Translations under genes and position numbers: made by a program
From: Aequorivita sp. CIP111184
Lineage (GTDB): Bacteria > Bacteroidota > Bacteroidia > Flavobacteriales > Flavobacteriaceae
NCBI RefSeq assembly: GCF_900489465.1
Contig: NZ_UEFQ01000024.1
Coordinates: 186,001 to 250,000 of the forward strand
DNA: 64,000 bases
Reading direction: 5' to 3'
Part shown: one piece after another, positions 8,505 to 17,468 of the stretch
How the letters are laid out: each line of letters begins with the position of its first letter
Position numbering within the stretch: position 1 is the stretch's first letter
The notes under the pieces: generated by a model
The model's input: the letters and a program-made list of their open reading frames with translations, nothing else
What the model was told of the DNA's origin: nothing
The model's database searches: none

Positions 8505-9405
8505 ACAGCAACGCGATGTAGGCGAAATGATAACAACCTACTTCGAGTTCTTTAAACAGAATTTCAAGCCATTTTTAAATATTTTCATCAGTTACAACGG
8601 AATTTTTATTCTAGGTTTTTTGGGGGTGAGTTATCTGTTAGTTACTGGTTTTGTGGGTATATTCTCAGCACAATCGGGCTTTGGAATTGAAAATGACCCA
8701 TCTAATTACATAGCTTTTTTTATTGCCGGAACCGTGGGTTTTGTAATTCTATTTCTAATCACAGCATTACTAAATTATAGTCTAGCAGCAGTTTATATGA
8801 TTCAATATGAACATAATAAAGGTACAGCTGTAGAAAAAAGAAAGGTCTGGGAAACAATAAAACAAAACCTCGGAAAAATAGTTCTCTTTGTCATTTTAGC
8901 CGTGTTTATGTATATCGCACTAATGGTTGTTGGTGTAGTTATCTCGTTTATTCCGCTTTTGGGCAGCATTGCATACTATATAATGATCTTGGCTTTCATG
9001 AGTTGGATGGGGCTTTCTTTTATGACTATGATAAATGACAACAAAGAAGTAACAGACGCTTTCGGTGAAGGCTGGAAACTAATGAAAAAATTCTTTTGGA
9101 AAAGTGTTCTTACAAACCTAGTTATTGGATTGCTTCTTGGAATTTTAATGATGGTAGTTTTAATGATTCCGGGGATTTTAGTAGGTATTTACGCCTTCCA
9201 TTCTTTAGATACGGGTGTGGATCTTGCCAATTCACCAATGGCTAATATTGTGTGGACGCTTGCTATTGCGCTAGTTTTAATTCTCTATACCATTAACCAA
9301 TCGCTTTCACAATTTGTAAACGGCATTCTGTATTATTCCCTTCACGAAGAAACATATAATGAAGCCACTCGCGAACGTATTGATAACATTGGCACGGGTG
9401 AATAA
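8479..9405 (+). CDS. Multi-pass membrane protein of the MoxR/DUF58 cluster
   Basis: The product has 308 residues with about six hydrophobic segments. A cytosolic N-terminus (LHKYIPLKQQRDVGEMITTYFEF) leads into helices near 35-60, 75-100, 130-160, 165-185, 210-235 and 255-280. It resembles the membrane domain found with glycerophosphodiesterases and the DUF4013-like proteins, but I cannot assign an activity. It overlaps the genes on both sides, which ties it firmly to the operon running from 7530 to 13714. Confidence 0.8.
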   Translation: MLHKYIPLKQQRDVGEMITTYFEFFKQNFKPFLNIFISYNGIFILGFLGVSYLLVTGFVGIFSAQSGFGIENDPSNYIAFFIAGTVGFVILFLITALLNYSLAAVYMIQYEHNKGTAVEKRKVWETIKQNLGKIVLFVILAVFMYIALMVVGVVISFIPLLGSIAYYIMILAFMSWMGLSFMTMINDNKEVTDAFGEGWKLMKKFFWKSVLTNLVIGLLLGILMMVVLMIPGILVGIYAFHSLDTGVDLANSPMANIVWTLAIALVLILYTINQSLSQFVNGILYYSLHEETYNEATRERIDNIGTGE

Positions 9406-10129
9406 ATTTCTCTTCATATTGATATTGTTTTTCCTTTTGAATACACTAGCCGCTACCGCTTCGGCAAAGGACAGTTTGACTGTTACCGTGGATAGTAGCA
9501 AAGTTGTGCAAAAACATTTTTCTGAAAACTTATTCGATAAATATTCTGGCAATGAATTTAATTACGACTCTGTAGAAGGCGAGGCTGAAAACTTTTTAGG
9601 TCGCGCCATAAATTGGTTTTTCAATAAACTTGGAGAAATTTTTGGAATAAATCTTTCGCCCGAAATGTATCAAATTATCAAATTCATTATTTATGGACTG
9701 CTCATAGTTTTTGCAATTTATATTTTGGTGAAACTGCTAGTAGGCGATAATGCTTCGTCTTTTTTCAGCAAAAAAAGTAAGATGGTCGCGCCGCTAAATA
9801 TCCAAGAGGAGCATATTGAAAATGTAAATTTGGACAGCTACATAAAAAATGCCTTAAATGAAGAAAATTACCGGTTGGCAATTCGGTATATGTATTTAAA
9901 ATCTTTAAAATTACTTTCGCTGAAAAACATCATTGATTGGCATTTTGAAAAAACCAACAACGATTATTACCGCGAAATTGAAAGTGTCACTTTGAAGGAA
10001 AACTTCAAAAAGATATCCTATCTATATGATAATATTTGGTACGGAGAATATGCATTAAACAAAGCAGGTTTTGAAAACGCCCAAAAAGATTTCGAACTTT
10101 TAAACAAAAATTTGAAAAATGCTAGATAA
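9359..10129 (+). CDS. DUF4129 domain protein
   Basis: The frame opens with ATG at 9359. A GTG at 9398 (NKFLFILILFFLLNTLAATASA) gives a more compact signal peptide and an eight-base overlap with the preceding gene, and may be the real start. A central transmembrane helix (IIKFIIYGLLIVFAIYILVKLLV) follows a periplasmic stretch, and the cytosolic C-terminal half is the DUF4129 helical domain (NALNEENYRLAIRYMYLKSLKLL). Such proteins accompany MoxR ATPases and transglutaminase-like proteins. Function is unknown. Confidence 0.82.
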   Translation: MKPLANVLITLARVNKFLFILILFFLLNTLAATASAKDSLTVTVDSSKVVQKHFSENLFDKYSGNEFNYDSVEGEAENFLGRAINWFFNKLGEIFGINLSPEMYQIIKFIIYGLLIVFAIYILVKLLVGDNASSFFSKKSKMVAPLNIQEEHIENVNLDSYIKNALNEENYRLAIRYMYLKSLKLLSLKNIIDWHFEKTNNDYYREIESVTLKENFKKISYLYDNIWYGEYALNKAGFENAQKDFELLNKNLKNAR

Positions 10130-11306
10130 ACGTTCAAAAAGAGTGCTTTGGATTTTTGGGATTGTGTTACTAGGTATCGTGATTACAGAGCTCGTGCGTC
10201 CAAAACCAATAGATTGGCGCGCCAGTTATATTTCTACAGATAAAATTCCATTTGGCGAATTTGTACTTTTTGAGGAAGCCTCTTCCCTATTCAAAAATAC
10301 CGAAATTGAAAAAGTTGATAAAGATCCCTATGTATTTTTAACGAATAATGCTTACGCTCAAAATTCTGCATATATTTTTATCAATGACGAATTGTCCTTT
10401 GATGAAAGGCAAACAGATGAAATCTTAAAATATGTTGAAAACGGCAACACCGTATTTATCTCTTCGCGAAGCATCGGCAATATTTTACGCGATTCTTTAA
10501 AAATAGATTCCTCTACAGATTACAATATTCTCGAGGAAGAACTTCAACCAAAATTTTTCTCACCATCGTTAAACCAAGATTCACTTCCCGCATATAAAAA
10601 AGGTGTTTTCAGAGCTTCTTTTGATAAAATTGACACATTAAAAACAACAGCTTTGGGTTTTTACGATTCTGAAATACCAAAACTTGAGGAACTTAATTAT
10701 ATAAAGGTAAATTTTGGAAATGGACATTTTTTGATTCACAATTTACCCGAAGCATTTTCAAATTATTATTTACTGAAAGGTAACGCACAATACGCGGCAA
10801 ACGTTCTTTCTTATATTGATTCAGAAAAAATATATTGGGATGAATATTTAAAATCTGGCAGAAAAGTAGTCACTTCGCCAATGCGATTTATTTTGAACCA
10901 AGCCCCGCTCACTTGGGCATATTATGTTTTGCTTGGAGGATTGTTAATCTTTGTACTTTTCAAAGGAAAACGCGAACAGCGCATTGTTGAAGTTATGGAG
11001 CCATTGGAAAATACTTCGGTAGAATTTACGAAAACCATTGGCGATTTGTATTTTCAACATAAAGATTACAGTAATATTATTGCGAAGAAAATCACCTATT
11101 TCTTGGAATCACTTCGCTCAAAATACTATTTGAACACAAATGACATATCTGACGATTTCATTAAAAGACTAGCTTTGAAAAGTGGAAACACTTTTGAAAA
11201 AAGCCAGAAATTAATGCATTTAATAAAACATTTAAAAGAAAAATCTGTTCACAGCGAAGCCGATTTGCATGAACTGAATAAACAAATAGAAGCATTCAGA
11301 CTATAA
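10119..11306 (+). CDS. DUF4350 domain membrane protein
   Basis: The 395-residue protein has an N-terminal helix (residues about 8-26), a large extracytoplasmic domain of the DUF4350 kind (ThuA/GATase-like fold: YIFINDELSFDERQTDEILKYVENGN and VFISSRS), a second helix near 265-285 (APLTWAYYVLLGGLLIFVLF), and a cytosolic helical tail. The pairing with DUF4129 and MoxR is the standard order in Bacteroidota. It overlaps the upstream gene by 11 bases. No catalytic motif is apparent. Confidence 0.82.
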   Translation: MLDKRSKRVLWIFGIVLLGIVITELVRPKPIDWRASYISTDKIPFGEFVLFEEASSLFKNTEIEKVDKDPYVFLTNNAYAQNSAYIFINDELSFDERQTDEILKYVENGNTVFISSRSIGNILRDSLKIDSSTDYNILEEELQPKFFSPSLNQDSLPAYKKGVFRASFDKIDTLKTTALGFYDSEIPKLEELNYIKVNFGNGHFLIHNLPEAFSNYYLLKGNAQYAANVLSYIDSEKIYWDEYLKSGRKVVTSPMRFILNQAPLTWAYYVLLGGLLIFVLFKGKREQRIVEVMEPLENTSVEFTKTIGDLYFQHKDYSNIIAKKITYFLESLRSKYYLNTNDISDDFIKRLALKSGNTFEKSQKLMHLIKHLKEKSVHSEADLHELNKQIEAFRL

Positions 11307-11310
11307 AATT

Positions 11311-12303
11311 ATGGAAGAAACACAGGAAAATCCGTTAGCGTTCAATTCGCGATTAGATTTAAAAAATCTACAGGAAGCGGTTGAGAAAATCAAAACTGAA
11401 TTGGGGAAAGTAATTGTTGGGCAACACGATATGTTGGAAATGCTAATCATTTCGATTTTAACCGACGGCCATTCTTTGATTGAAGGCGTACCGGGCGTTG
11501 CAAAAACCTTAACCGCAAAATTATTGGCAAAAACGTTGGCGGTAGATTTTAGCAGAATCCAATTCACGCCAGATTTAATGCCGAGCGATATTTTGGGAAC
11601 GTCAATTTTCAACGTTAAAAATAGCGAGTTCGAATTCAAAAAAGGTCCTGTTTTTTCAAACATAGTTTTGATTGACGAAATAAACCGAGCTCCGGCGAAA
11701 ACACAGGCCGCACTTTTTGAAATCATGGAGGAACGCCAAGTAACAATGGACGGTACGGAATATAAAATGCAGCCTCCATTTTTGGTTTTTGCAACCCAAA
11801 ACCCTGTGGAACAGGAAGGAACTTACGCGCTGCCGGAAGCGCAATTGGATCGTTTTCTTTTCAAAATAAATGTGCCTTACCCAACTCTAGAAGAAGAAAT
11901 ACATATTCTTGAAAACGAACATAATCGAAAAGATGCTTTTGTTTTAGACAGTGTAGTTCAGGTTCTAAACGCAAAGCAAATCGCAGAGTACCAACACACA
12001 ATAAAACAGATAATTATTGAAAGTAATTTATTGAAATACATCGCGGCAATTGTGGATAATACACGAACAAACGCAAACTTATTTTTGGGCGCCTCGCCAC
12101 GTGCTTCGCTAGCAATTATGAATGCTTCCAAAGCTTTGGCAGCTATGAACGGTCGCGATTTTGTAACGCCAGATGATATTAAAAAAATTGCTCCCTCAGT
12201 TTTAAGACATAGAATTATGTTGACGCCAGAGCGCGAAATGGAAGGAATAACAGCCGATAAAGTGGTGCAACAAATAATTGAAACCATCGAAATTCCTAGA
12301 TAA
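11311..12303 (+). CDS. MoxR family AAA+ ATPase
   Basis: A 330-residue AAA+ chaperone-like ATPase. Walker A is degenerate in the usual MoxR manner (EGVPGVAKTLTAK, residues about 55-67), Walker B is NIVLIDEINRAPAKTQAAL (about 114-132), sensor 1 is FATQNPVEQEGTYALPEAQLDRF (about 155-178), and ASPRASLAIM carries the sensor 2 Arg. MoxR ATPases usually remodel or mature partner proteins, often together with a DUF58 or VWA protein such as the next gene. It starts four bases after the DUF4350 stop. Confidence 0.93.
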   Translation: MEETQENPLAFNSRLDLKNLQEAVEKIKTELGKVIVGQHDMLEMLIISILTDGHSLIEGVPGVAKTLTAKLLAKTLAVDFSRIQFTPDLMPSDILGTSIFNVKNSEFEFKKGPVFSNIVLIDEINRAPAKTQAALFEIMEERQVTMDGTEYKMQPPFLVFATQNPVEQEGTYALPEAQLDRFLFKINVPYPTLEEEIHILENEHNRKDAFVLDSVVQVLNAKQIAEYQHTIKQIIIESNLLKYIAAIVDNTRTNANLFLGASPRASLAIMNASKALAAMNGRDFVTPDDIKKIAPSVLRHRIMLTPEREMEGITADKVVQQIIETIEIPR

Positions 12304-12337
12304 TGAGAATTGAGAAGAAAATTAATATTATAATGAC

Positions 12338-12360
12338 ACCCTGAGCGCAATCGAAGGGTT
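12338..12360. repeat. REP-like short interspersed palindrome
   Basis: In the 76-base gap between the moxR-like and DUF58 genes lies ACCCTGAGCGCAATCGAAGG followed by GT. Its ends ACCCT and AGGGT are inverted. Very similar elements (CCCTGAGCGCAGTCGAAGGG type) are scattered in many flavobacterial genomes. Its presence inside an operon suggests either insertion of a REP element or an RNA hairpin that tunes mRNA stability. Confidence 0.6.
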
Positions 12361-12379
12361 TTAAATTGAAAAACTAAAA

Positions 12380-13714
12380 TTGAAAAGATTTCTGAAAAGT
12401 TTATACTTAAAAAAACGATTTTTCATCGTTCTATTCTCACTTGCGGTCATGTTTGTGGTTTCATACTTCTTTCAGGAATTTTTCGGGATAGCTAGGCTTT
12501 TATTTTATCTGCTTTTAGCCGCTTTTATTTTTGATGTTTTATTACTGTATAGAAACAAAACAGGAATACAGGCGCAACGTATTTTACCCGAAAAATTATC
12601 AAATGGCGATGATAATTGCATTGAAATTAAAATTGTAAATAGATTTCAATTTAAGACTTCCGTGAAAATTATTGATGAATTGCCCATTCAATGGCAGATT
12701 CGGGATTTTAAAATTGAAGCTGTTTTAAATACTTCCGAAGAAAAGAAATTTACATATCAGGTACGTCCGACAGAGAGGGGAGAATATCATTTTGGAAATC
12801 TAAATATTTTTTCTTCTTCCGTTTTGGGATTGATTGCTCGAAAGCAGCAATTTTCTGCAGAAGCGATGGTCCCGAACTATCCGTCTTTTCTTCAGCTTAA
12901 AAAGTATGATTTTATTGCTTTTACCAATAGATTAAAACTTTTCGGACTAAAGAAAATCCGAAGAATTGGTAATACGATGGAGTTTGAGCAAATTAAAGAG
13001 TACACTTCGGGCGACGACGTTCGGAACATAAACTGGAAAGCTACCGCAAAACGAAGCGGTTTGATGGTAAACCAATTTCAGGATGAAAAATCGCAGCCAG
13101 TTTATTCTGTAATCGATAAAGGAAGGGTTATGAAAATGCCTTTCAATAATCTGAGTCTACTAGATTACGCAATTAATGCAACGCTTGTAATTTCGAATAT
13201 TGTTTTGAAAAAACACGATAAAGCAGGAATGTTCACCTTTTCACGGAAAGTAGACGATCGGGTAATTGCGCAACGTAGAAGCGCACAAATGCATCTTATT
13301 TTGGAAACGCTTTACAATGTGGAAACCGATTTTTCGGAAAGTGATTTTTCACGTTTATATGTAGATGTGAAGCGCCATATTAAACAAAGAAGTTTGTTAT
13401 TGCTGTTCACTAATTTTGAAACGATGGACGCATTGCACCGCCAGCTGGCATATTTGCAGGCAATCAATAAAACCCATCTTTTGGTAGTTATCTTTTTCGA
13501 AAATACTGAATTAAAATCCTTTTTGGACAAAAAAGCAACCACGACCCATCAAGTTTTTGAGAAAACGATTGCGGAAAAATTCATTTATGAAAAGAAATTG
13601 ATTGTAAACGAATTGCACAAATACGGCATTCAATCTATACTAACAGCTCCGGAAAATCTTACCGTGAATACCATAAATAAATATTTAGAAATAAAAGCGA
13701 GAGGGCTTTTATAA
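12380..13714 (+). CDS. DUF58 domain-containing protein
   Basis: The 444-residue protein starts at TTG (KRFLKSLYLKKRFFIVLF). Two N-terminal helices (about 12-50) are followed by a beta-rich region and then the DUF58 block near residue 205 (EFEQIKEYTSGDDVRNINWKATAK), which heads a VWA-like fold with the MoxR-partner signature. It is the usual partner of the MoxR ATPase immediately upstream. It closes the cluster. Its function in flavobacteria is not established beyond links with envelope integrity and stress tolerance. Confidence 0.9.
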   Translation: MKRFLKSLYLKKRFFIVLFSLAVMFVVSYFFQEFFGIARLLFYLLLAAFIFDVLLLYRNKTGIQAQRILPEKLSNGDDNCIEIKIVNRFQFKTSVKIIDELPIQWQIRDFKIEAVLNTSEEKKFTYQVRPTERGEYHFGNLNIFSSSVLGLIARKQQFSAEAMVPNYPSFLQLKKYDFIAFTNRLKLFGLKKIRRIGNTMEFEQIKEYTSGDDVRNINWKATAKRSGLMVNQFQDEKSQPVYSVIDKGRVMKMPFNNLSLLDYAINATLVISNIVLKKHDKAGMFTFSRKVDDRVIAQRRSAQMHLILETLYNVETDFSESDFSRLYVDVKRHIKQRSLLLLFTNFETMDALHRQLAYLQAINKTHLLVVIFFENTELKSFLDKKATTTHQVFEKTIAEKFIYEKKLIVNELHKYGIQSILTAPENLTVNTINKYLEIKARGLL

Positions 13715-13815
13715 CACTTCAGCATAAAAATTCGACAGTTGGGGAAATGCATTTTCTTTTCAAAGTGAAGTTTTAGGACATTTGATCTATAATTCAAACA
13801 CTAAAACTCACTATT

Positions 13816-14244
13816 ATGAAAACAATCATCGCATTAATCGGTCTATCATTTTTCACTCACTTTTTGAACGCTCAAAACGACACTGCTTCAGTACCAGAAG
13901 GAACAACCATAAAGGTAACAGTAGCTGTAAATAGTAGCGAAGGAAGCATTATGGTCGCGCTAGATGACGAAGCTCATTTTATGCAGAAAGGATTACAAAG
14001 CGCTGAAGGTATTATTAAGGATGGAAAAGTAACCGTGACTTTTAACAATGTAGTTTCTGGCGAGTACGCAATTATACTTTTCCACGATAAAAACAGTAAC
14101 AAACAAATGGATTTTGATATAAATGGATTCCCTTTGGAGCCCTACGGTGTTTCCAATAATGTAATGAGTTATGGGCCACCAGAATGGAGTGATGCAAAAT
14201 TTGAAGTTGCCGATCAACCTATTTCAATGGAAATAAGAATGTAA
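13816..14244 (+). CDS. Secreted DUF2141 domain protein
   Basis: The 142-residue protein starts with a signal peptide (MKTIIALIGLSFFTHFLNAQ), with cleavage likely after the Ala-Gln region near residue 20. The mature part has the DUF2141 beta-sandwich signature: SGEYAIILFHDKNSNKQMD near 92-110, then GFPLEPYGVSNN and GPPEWSDAKFEV. Function unknown; related proteins are small secreted or periplasmic proteins common in Bacteroidota and Proteobacteria. It stands alone and ends at a clear terminator. Confidence 0.88.
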   Translation: MKTIIALIGLSFFTHFLNAQNDTASVPEGTTIKVTVAVNSSEGSIMVALDDEAHFMQKGLQSAEGIIKDGKVTVTFNNVVSGEYAIILFHDKNSNKQMDFDINGFPLEPYGVSNNVMSYGPPEWSDAKFEVADQPISMEIRM

Positions 14245-14263
14245 GGTTTTCTAAATAAAATTT

Positions 14264-14300
14264 GAAAAAGGACCCCTGTAAAATAGTGGGCCTTTTTGTT
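14264..14300 (+). terminator. Rho-independent terminator after DUF2141 gene
   Basis: AAAAAGGACCC (from 14265) pairs with GGGCCTTTTT (to 14297) around a loop of about 12 bases, with one bulged A, and the 3' arm provides the T tract. It lies 20 bases after the DUF2141 stop and before the oxyR promoter. Confidence 0.75.
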
Positions 14301-14354
14301 ATAAACAAAAACTTCGTTATTAGATATTCACATAGTTTTTATTGATATAAAAAC

Positions 14355-14362
14355 TATCTTTG
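14355..14362 (+). promoter_or_regulatory. Bacteroidota -7 element for oxyR
   Basis: TATCTTTG is an exact match to the TAnnTTTG -7 box of Bacteroidota sigma factor promoters and stands 17 bases before the oxyR ATG, which predicts a very short leader. No good TTTG -33 box is present at the expected spacing, as in many activator-controlled or autoregulated promoters. Confidence 0.45.
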
Positions 14363-14378
14363 CGTAAATATTTTTGAA

Positions 14379-15317
14379 ATGACAATTACCCAACTTAAAT
14401 ATGTTTTGGCTGTTGCTGAACATCAAAATTTTACAAAAGCTGCAGAAAAGACTTTCGTAACACAGCCCACATTAAGCATGCAAATTCAAAAACTGGAAGA
14501 CGAACTTGAAATCCAGATTTTTGATAGAAGCAAAAAGCCAATTGAACTTACCGGCGTTGGAAAAAAAATTGTGGAACAGGCAAGAAATATCGTCAATGAA
14601 TCTGAGCGGATGCAGGATGTTGTAGATCAGGAAAAAGGATTTATTGGCGGAACTTTTAAACTGGGTATAATTCCAACGGTGATGCCTACTTTATTGCCGA
14701 TGTTTCTTAAGAATTTTTCAAATCGATACCCAAAAGTGCATTTGAAAATTGAAGAGCTAAACACAGACGAAATAATTACTAAAATTAACGATGGTTATTT
14801 AGACGCAGCAATTGCAGCTACCCCTTTGGGAAATGAAAAAATAAAAGAAAGAGTTTTATATTACGAACCATTTGTAGGTTATATTCCTGAGAGCCACAGA
14901 TTGTTTTCAAAAGAAAAACTAGAGGTGAATGATCTTGATATTGAAGATATTTTGCTTTTGGAAGATGGACATTGTTTCCGAGACGGCATTATAAACCTTT
15001 GCAAAACATCAAAAAATTTAGGAACCGAAAAATTCCAATTGGAAAGCGGCAGCTTTGAAACACTTATAAAGCTTGCAAACGAAGGATTGGGAATGACTCT
15101 TCTGCCCTATTTGCACACTTTGGACATACTACCTTCACAAGTGAAAAATATAAAATATTTTAAGGAGCCATCTCCCGCTCGTGAAGTAAGTATTATTTAC
15201 AGTAAAAGTGAGCTGAAAATGCAAATTATAAATGCACTACACGACATAATTTCAGGAGTAATAAGAGGTGCGATTGCTTTTCAGGATGTAAAAATAATAA
15301 GTCCAACCAAGAAGTAA
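14379..15317 (+). CDS. oxyR: Hydrogen peroxide sensor OxyR, LysR family
   Basis: The 312-residue LysR-type regulator has an N-terminal winged helix (FTKAAEKTFVTQPTLSMQIQKLE, about 18-40) and a substrate-type sensor domain. The redox pair is intact: Cys199 and Cys208 in LEDGHCFRDGIINLC, with exactly the spacing and even the numbering of E. coli OxyR. Peroxide would form the Cys199-Cys208 disulfide and switch the protein to activate catalase or peroxidase genes. None of those genes is adjacent here. Thioredoxin reductase (trxB) lies about 5 kb downstream. Confidence 0.93.
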   Translation: MTITQLKYVLAVAEHQNFTKAAEKTFVTQPTLSMQIQKLEDELEIQIFDRSKKPIELTGVGKKIVEQARNIVNESERMQDVVDQEKGFIGGTFKLGIIPTVMPTLLPMFLKNFSNRYPKVHLKIEELNTDEIITKINDGYLDAAIAATPLGNEKIKERVLYYEPFVGYIPESHRLFSKEKLEVNDLDIEDILLLEDGHCFRDGIINLCKTSKNLGTEKFQLESGSFETLIKLANEGLGMTLLPYLHTLDILPSQVKNIKYFKEPSPAREVSIIYSKSELKMQIINALHDIISGVIRGAIAFQDVKIISPTKK

Positions 15318-15367
15318 TTATTTAATGAAATGATACAACTCTATAACCGCCCAATTACAAAATAACT

Positions 15368-15402
15368 AAAAAATCCCTCTGATCGCTCAGAGGGATTTTT
15401 TT
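15368..15402. terminator. Strong bidirectional terminator between oxyR and small minus-strand gene
   Basis: AAAAAATCCCTCTGA pairs with TCAGAGGGATTTTTT around a TCGC tetraloop. The stem is perfect and has an A run on one side and a T run on the other, so it can end both oxyR and the convergent gene at 15401-15598. Confidence 0.9.
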
Positions 15403-15598
15403 ATGGGTTTAAATAGATTAGACATTGATTTAATTGGGGGTTCTGCTTGATAAGCGAATCAATCCAGAGTTTAAGCTCTTCTACTTCGTAGGGAAGCAAT
15501 CTGGTTAACGCTTTTTTCAACTCCTTGCAAAACAAATTGACGTCAAAACTTACTTTTGAAAGCACAGCTTTTGTATAATCAAACATTGCTCTTGCCAT
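15401..15598 (-). CDS. Small conserved flavobacterial protein
   Basis: The product is 65 residues, predicted largely helical, with no signal or membrane segment: MFDYTKAVLSKVSFD, then FCKELKKALTRLLPYEVEEL. I do not know its function. The amphipathic Lys/Leu pattern and similar short proteins I recall from flavobacteria argue that it is real. It ends at the shared terminator with oxyR. Confidence 0.7.
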   Translation of the reverse strand: MARAMFDYTKAVLSKVSFDVNLFCKELKKALTRLLPYEVEELKLWIDSLIKQNPQLNQCLIYLNP

Positions 15599-15785
15599 AG
15601 CTAATTGAGATTTAGTAAAAATTAAGTAGCTTTATTCTATAGGCAATTGTATTTTTTTTAATTAATCTGATTTAAATATAACAATTATTTATGGATTAAA
15701 TTCTCTTATGCCTTTGCAATGTCCTGTTAAAGATTTGTTAACAAAACGAAAATGGCTCTAATCCTTTGAAACAATAGAGCTTAAA

Positions 15786-16238
15786 TTATTTAACTTTTAC
15801 AGTCCATTCAAATTCAAATGTAGAAACTAAATCTCCAGAAGAATCCCTTCCTTCAGATTTCATCCAGCAGGTTTGTCCTTCGCCCGAATTAATGGCAGTT
15901 TCAATTGCAGTTTTTATAAGTTGACCATCCTTGCACTCAAAAATTATTCTACCTCTGGCTTTTTTAGAAAAAGTACCTTTATTGTTCGCTACAAGCATTG
16001 ATATATTTTTGTTACTCACTTTAATTGCTGCCATTACCATTGCTCCGGTACTAAGTTCTGCTGCCATCCCCTGCACTGCCCAAAAAACAGATTTAAAGGG
16101 ATTTTGATTAATCCACCGGTGTTTTACTGTGGTTGTACACGTATTTTCAGAAATAGACTTTACACGAACTCCTGTGAAGTATGCAGAAGGCAAATTAAAC
16201 AATAAGAAAGCATTGATTTTACTAGGGCTGAGTTTCAT
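15786..16238 (-). CDS. DUF4442 hotdog-fold protein (thioesterase-like)
   Basis: The 150-residue protein is a single hotdog-fold domain of the DUF4442 type. Typical features are NPFKSVFWAVQGMAAELSTGAM near 46-67, where the central helix of the fold lies, and the later strands KARGRIIFECKDGQ. Related proteins are acyl-CoA thioesterase-like, but the catalytic residues are not certain, so hydrolase activity is an inference. It stands alone and its start ATG is at 16238. Confidence 0.83.
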   Translation of the reverse strand: MKLSPSKINAFLLFNLPSAYFTGVRVKSISENTCTTTVKHRWINQNPFKSVFWAVQGMAAELSTGAMVMAAIKVSNKNISMLVANNKGTFSKKARGRIIFECKDGQLIKTAIETAINSGEGQTCWMKSEGRDSSGDLVSTFEFEWTVKVK

Positions 16239-16345
16239 CTTCTTCGAAATATTTTACGAAGATATTCAATAAATCGATGACTTCCTACTTGTTAAATTTA
16301 TGTTAATTATAGTACTATGCGTAACACACTACTGTCTTTTAGACA

Positions 16346-16353
16346 TATATTTG
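16346..16353 (+). promoter_or_regulatory. Candidate -7 element before DUF4870 operon
   Basis: TATATTTG matches TAnnTTTG and lies 19 bases before the ATG at 16373. There is no obvious TTTG -33 box at 19-20 bases upstream. Confidence 0.35.
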
Positions 16354-16372
16354 TATAAGAAAATAATAAGTT

Positions 16373-16870
16373 ATGGAAACTACAATCTCAGAAAACCAAA
16401 AAAACACAAGTACTTTCATTCATCTGTCAACGTTTTTAAAGTACTTTTTTCCGTTTGCAAATTATATTGCTCCTTTATTAATTTGGACATTCAACAAAGA
16501 AAAAGCATTTGTGGACGAACATGGTAAGCAGGCAATCAATTTTCAATTGAGCATTTTAGTTTATACTTTATCTATAGGTTTAATATGCCTTCCGTTTTTT
16601 ATCGTTTTCGCCACAGACTTTGTTTCATTAATTGATGCAATTGATCATAGTGCAGGAGAATTTTCGGTGAACAATATTAGAAATCTTTCAGGTTACATAT
16701 TGTTGTTTGGCTTGGCTATTCTATTATTACTAGGATTGTTCGTTTTCGAACTTTATGCAGTAATCAATGCTTCTATTCACGCCTCAAAAGGACAATTATA
16801 TAAATATCCACTTAGCATTCCATTTATAAAAACTAATCTAAACCCTATTCAAAATGAGCACATTCATTAG
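16373..16870 (+). CDS. DUF4870 domain membrane protein
   Basis: The 165-residue protein has three hydrophobic segments (about 31-45, 60-85 and 109-135) and the family motif DEHGKQAINFQLSI near residue 50. DUF4870 proteins (Tic20-like fold) are small membrane proteins that often sit with PspC-domain and PadR genes, exactly as here. The stop overlaps the next small gene by 17 bases. Function unknown; the neighbours suggest membrane-stress control. Confidence 0.87.
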   Translation: METTISENQKNTSTFIHLSTFLKYFFPFANYIAPLLIWTFNKEKAFVDEHGKQAINFQLSILVYTLSIGLICLPFFIVFATDFVSLIDAIDHSAGEFSVNNIRNLSGYILLFGLAILLLLGLFVFELYAVINASIHASKGQLYKYPLSIPFIKTNLNPIQNEHIH

Positions 16871-17039
16871 TTACTTATTGGCAGCCATTTTGCAGTTTAT
16901 AGGCGCAAGCATGCCTCAGGAACAGAAAACTGTTAGCGTATTGAATCATCAACAATGCGAAGAAACCGCCAGCGTGCTTCCTTATTCATTCATCATCAAT
17001 AACGAACAGGAATTAAAAACAAGAAATGAACAATTATGA
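16854..17039 (+). CDS. Small protein of the PadR/PspC operon
   Basis: The product is 61 residues. It begins with a hydrophobic stretch (TFISYLLAAILQFIGASM) and continues with a polar tail (CEETASVLPYSFIINNEQEL). I do not recognise it. It overlaps the DUF4870 stop and lies inside the operon leading to the PadR regulator, which supports its reality, but its short length and lack of a known family keep confidence low. Confidence 0.5.
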   Translation: MSTFISYLLAAILQFIGASMPQEQKTVSVLNHQQCEETASVLPYSFIINNEQELKTRNEQL

Positions 17040-17124
17040 AATGCGCCAACAACGAATCTTAATTAATAAACTTGAGATTTATAATAGGCGCAATCCATTT
17101 GACATTCAAAAAACAAACAATTAA
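17026..17124 (+). CDS. Possible 32-residue small protein before padR
   Basis: An ATG at 17026 opens a frame of 32 codons (NNYEMRQQRILINKLEIYN...), ending five bases before the padR ATG. It overlaps the previous small gene by 14 bases, as coupled genes do. The composition (Arg, Asn, Ile, Leu, Tyr) looks like a short helical peptide. Unverified. Confidence 0.35.
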   Translation: MNNYEMRQQRILINKLEIYNRRNPFDIQKTNN

Positions 17125-17129
17125 GACAA

Positions 17130-17468
17130 ATGAAAATCGAAAACACAAAAGCACAGATGCGAAAAGGGGTTTTGGAGTTCTGCATCCTTTCCGTTCTTAA
17201 AGACGGCGAAGCTTACACTTCAGACATTCTTGAGACCCTAAAAGACGCAAAAATGCTTGTCGTGGAAGGCACGATCTATCCGCTGCTCACAAGGCTTAAA
17301 AATGCGGGATTGCTTTCCTACCGTTGGGAAGAATCTACCGGTGGACCACCACGCAAGTATTATGAACTTACCGAAACCGGTAAACTATTTTTAACCGAAT
17401 TGAACGATACCTGGGCAGAACTTGAACAGGCCGTGAACAAAGTAACCAGCGAAAAAAACACAAAATGA
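17130..17468 (+). CDS. PadR family transcriptional regulator
   Basis: The 112-residue winged-helix protein has the PadR signature: KGVLEFCILSVLKDGEAYTSDIL near 12-34, VVEGTIYPLLTRLKNAGLL near 44-62, then ESTGGPPRKYYELTETGKL in the wing. It probably represses its own operon in response to envelope or metabolic signals. It is followed by the PspC gene with a four-base ATGA overlap, a pairing common in Bacteroidota. Confidence 0.92.
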   Translation: MKIENTKAQMRKGVLEFCILSVLKDGEAYTSDILETLKDAKMLVVEGTIYPLLTRLKNAGLLSYRWEESTGGPPRKYYELTETGKLFLTELNDTWAELEQAVNKVTSEKNTK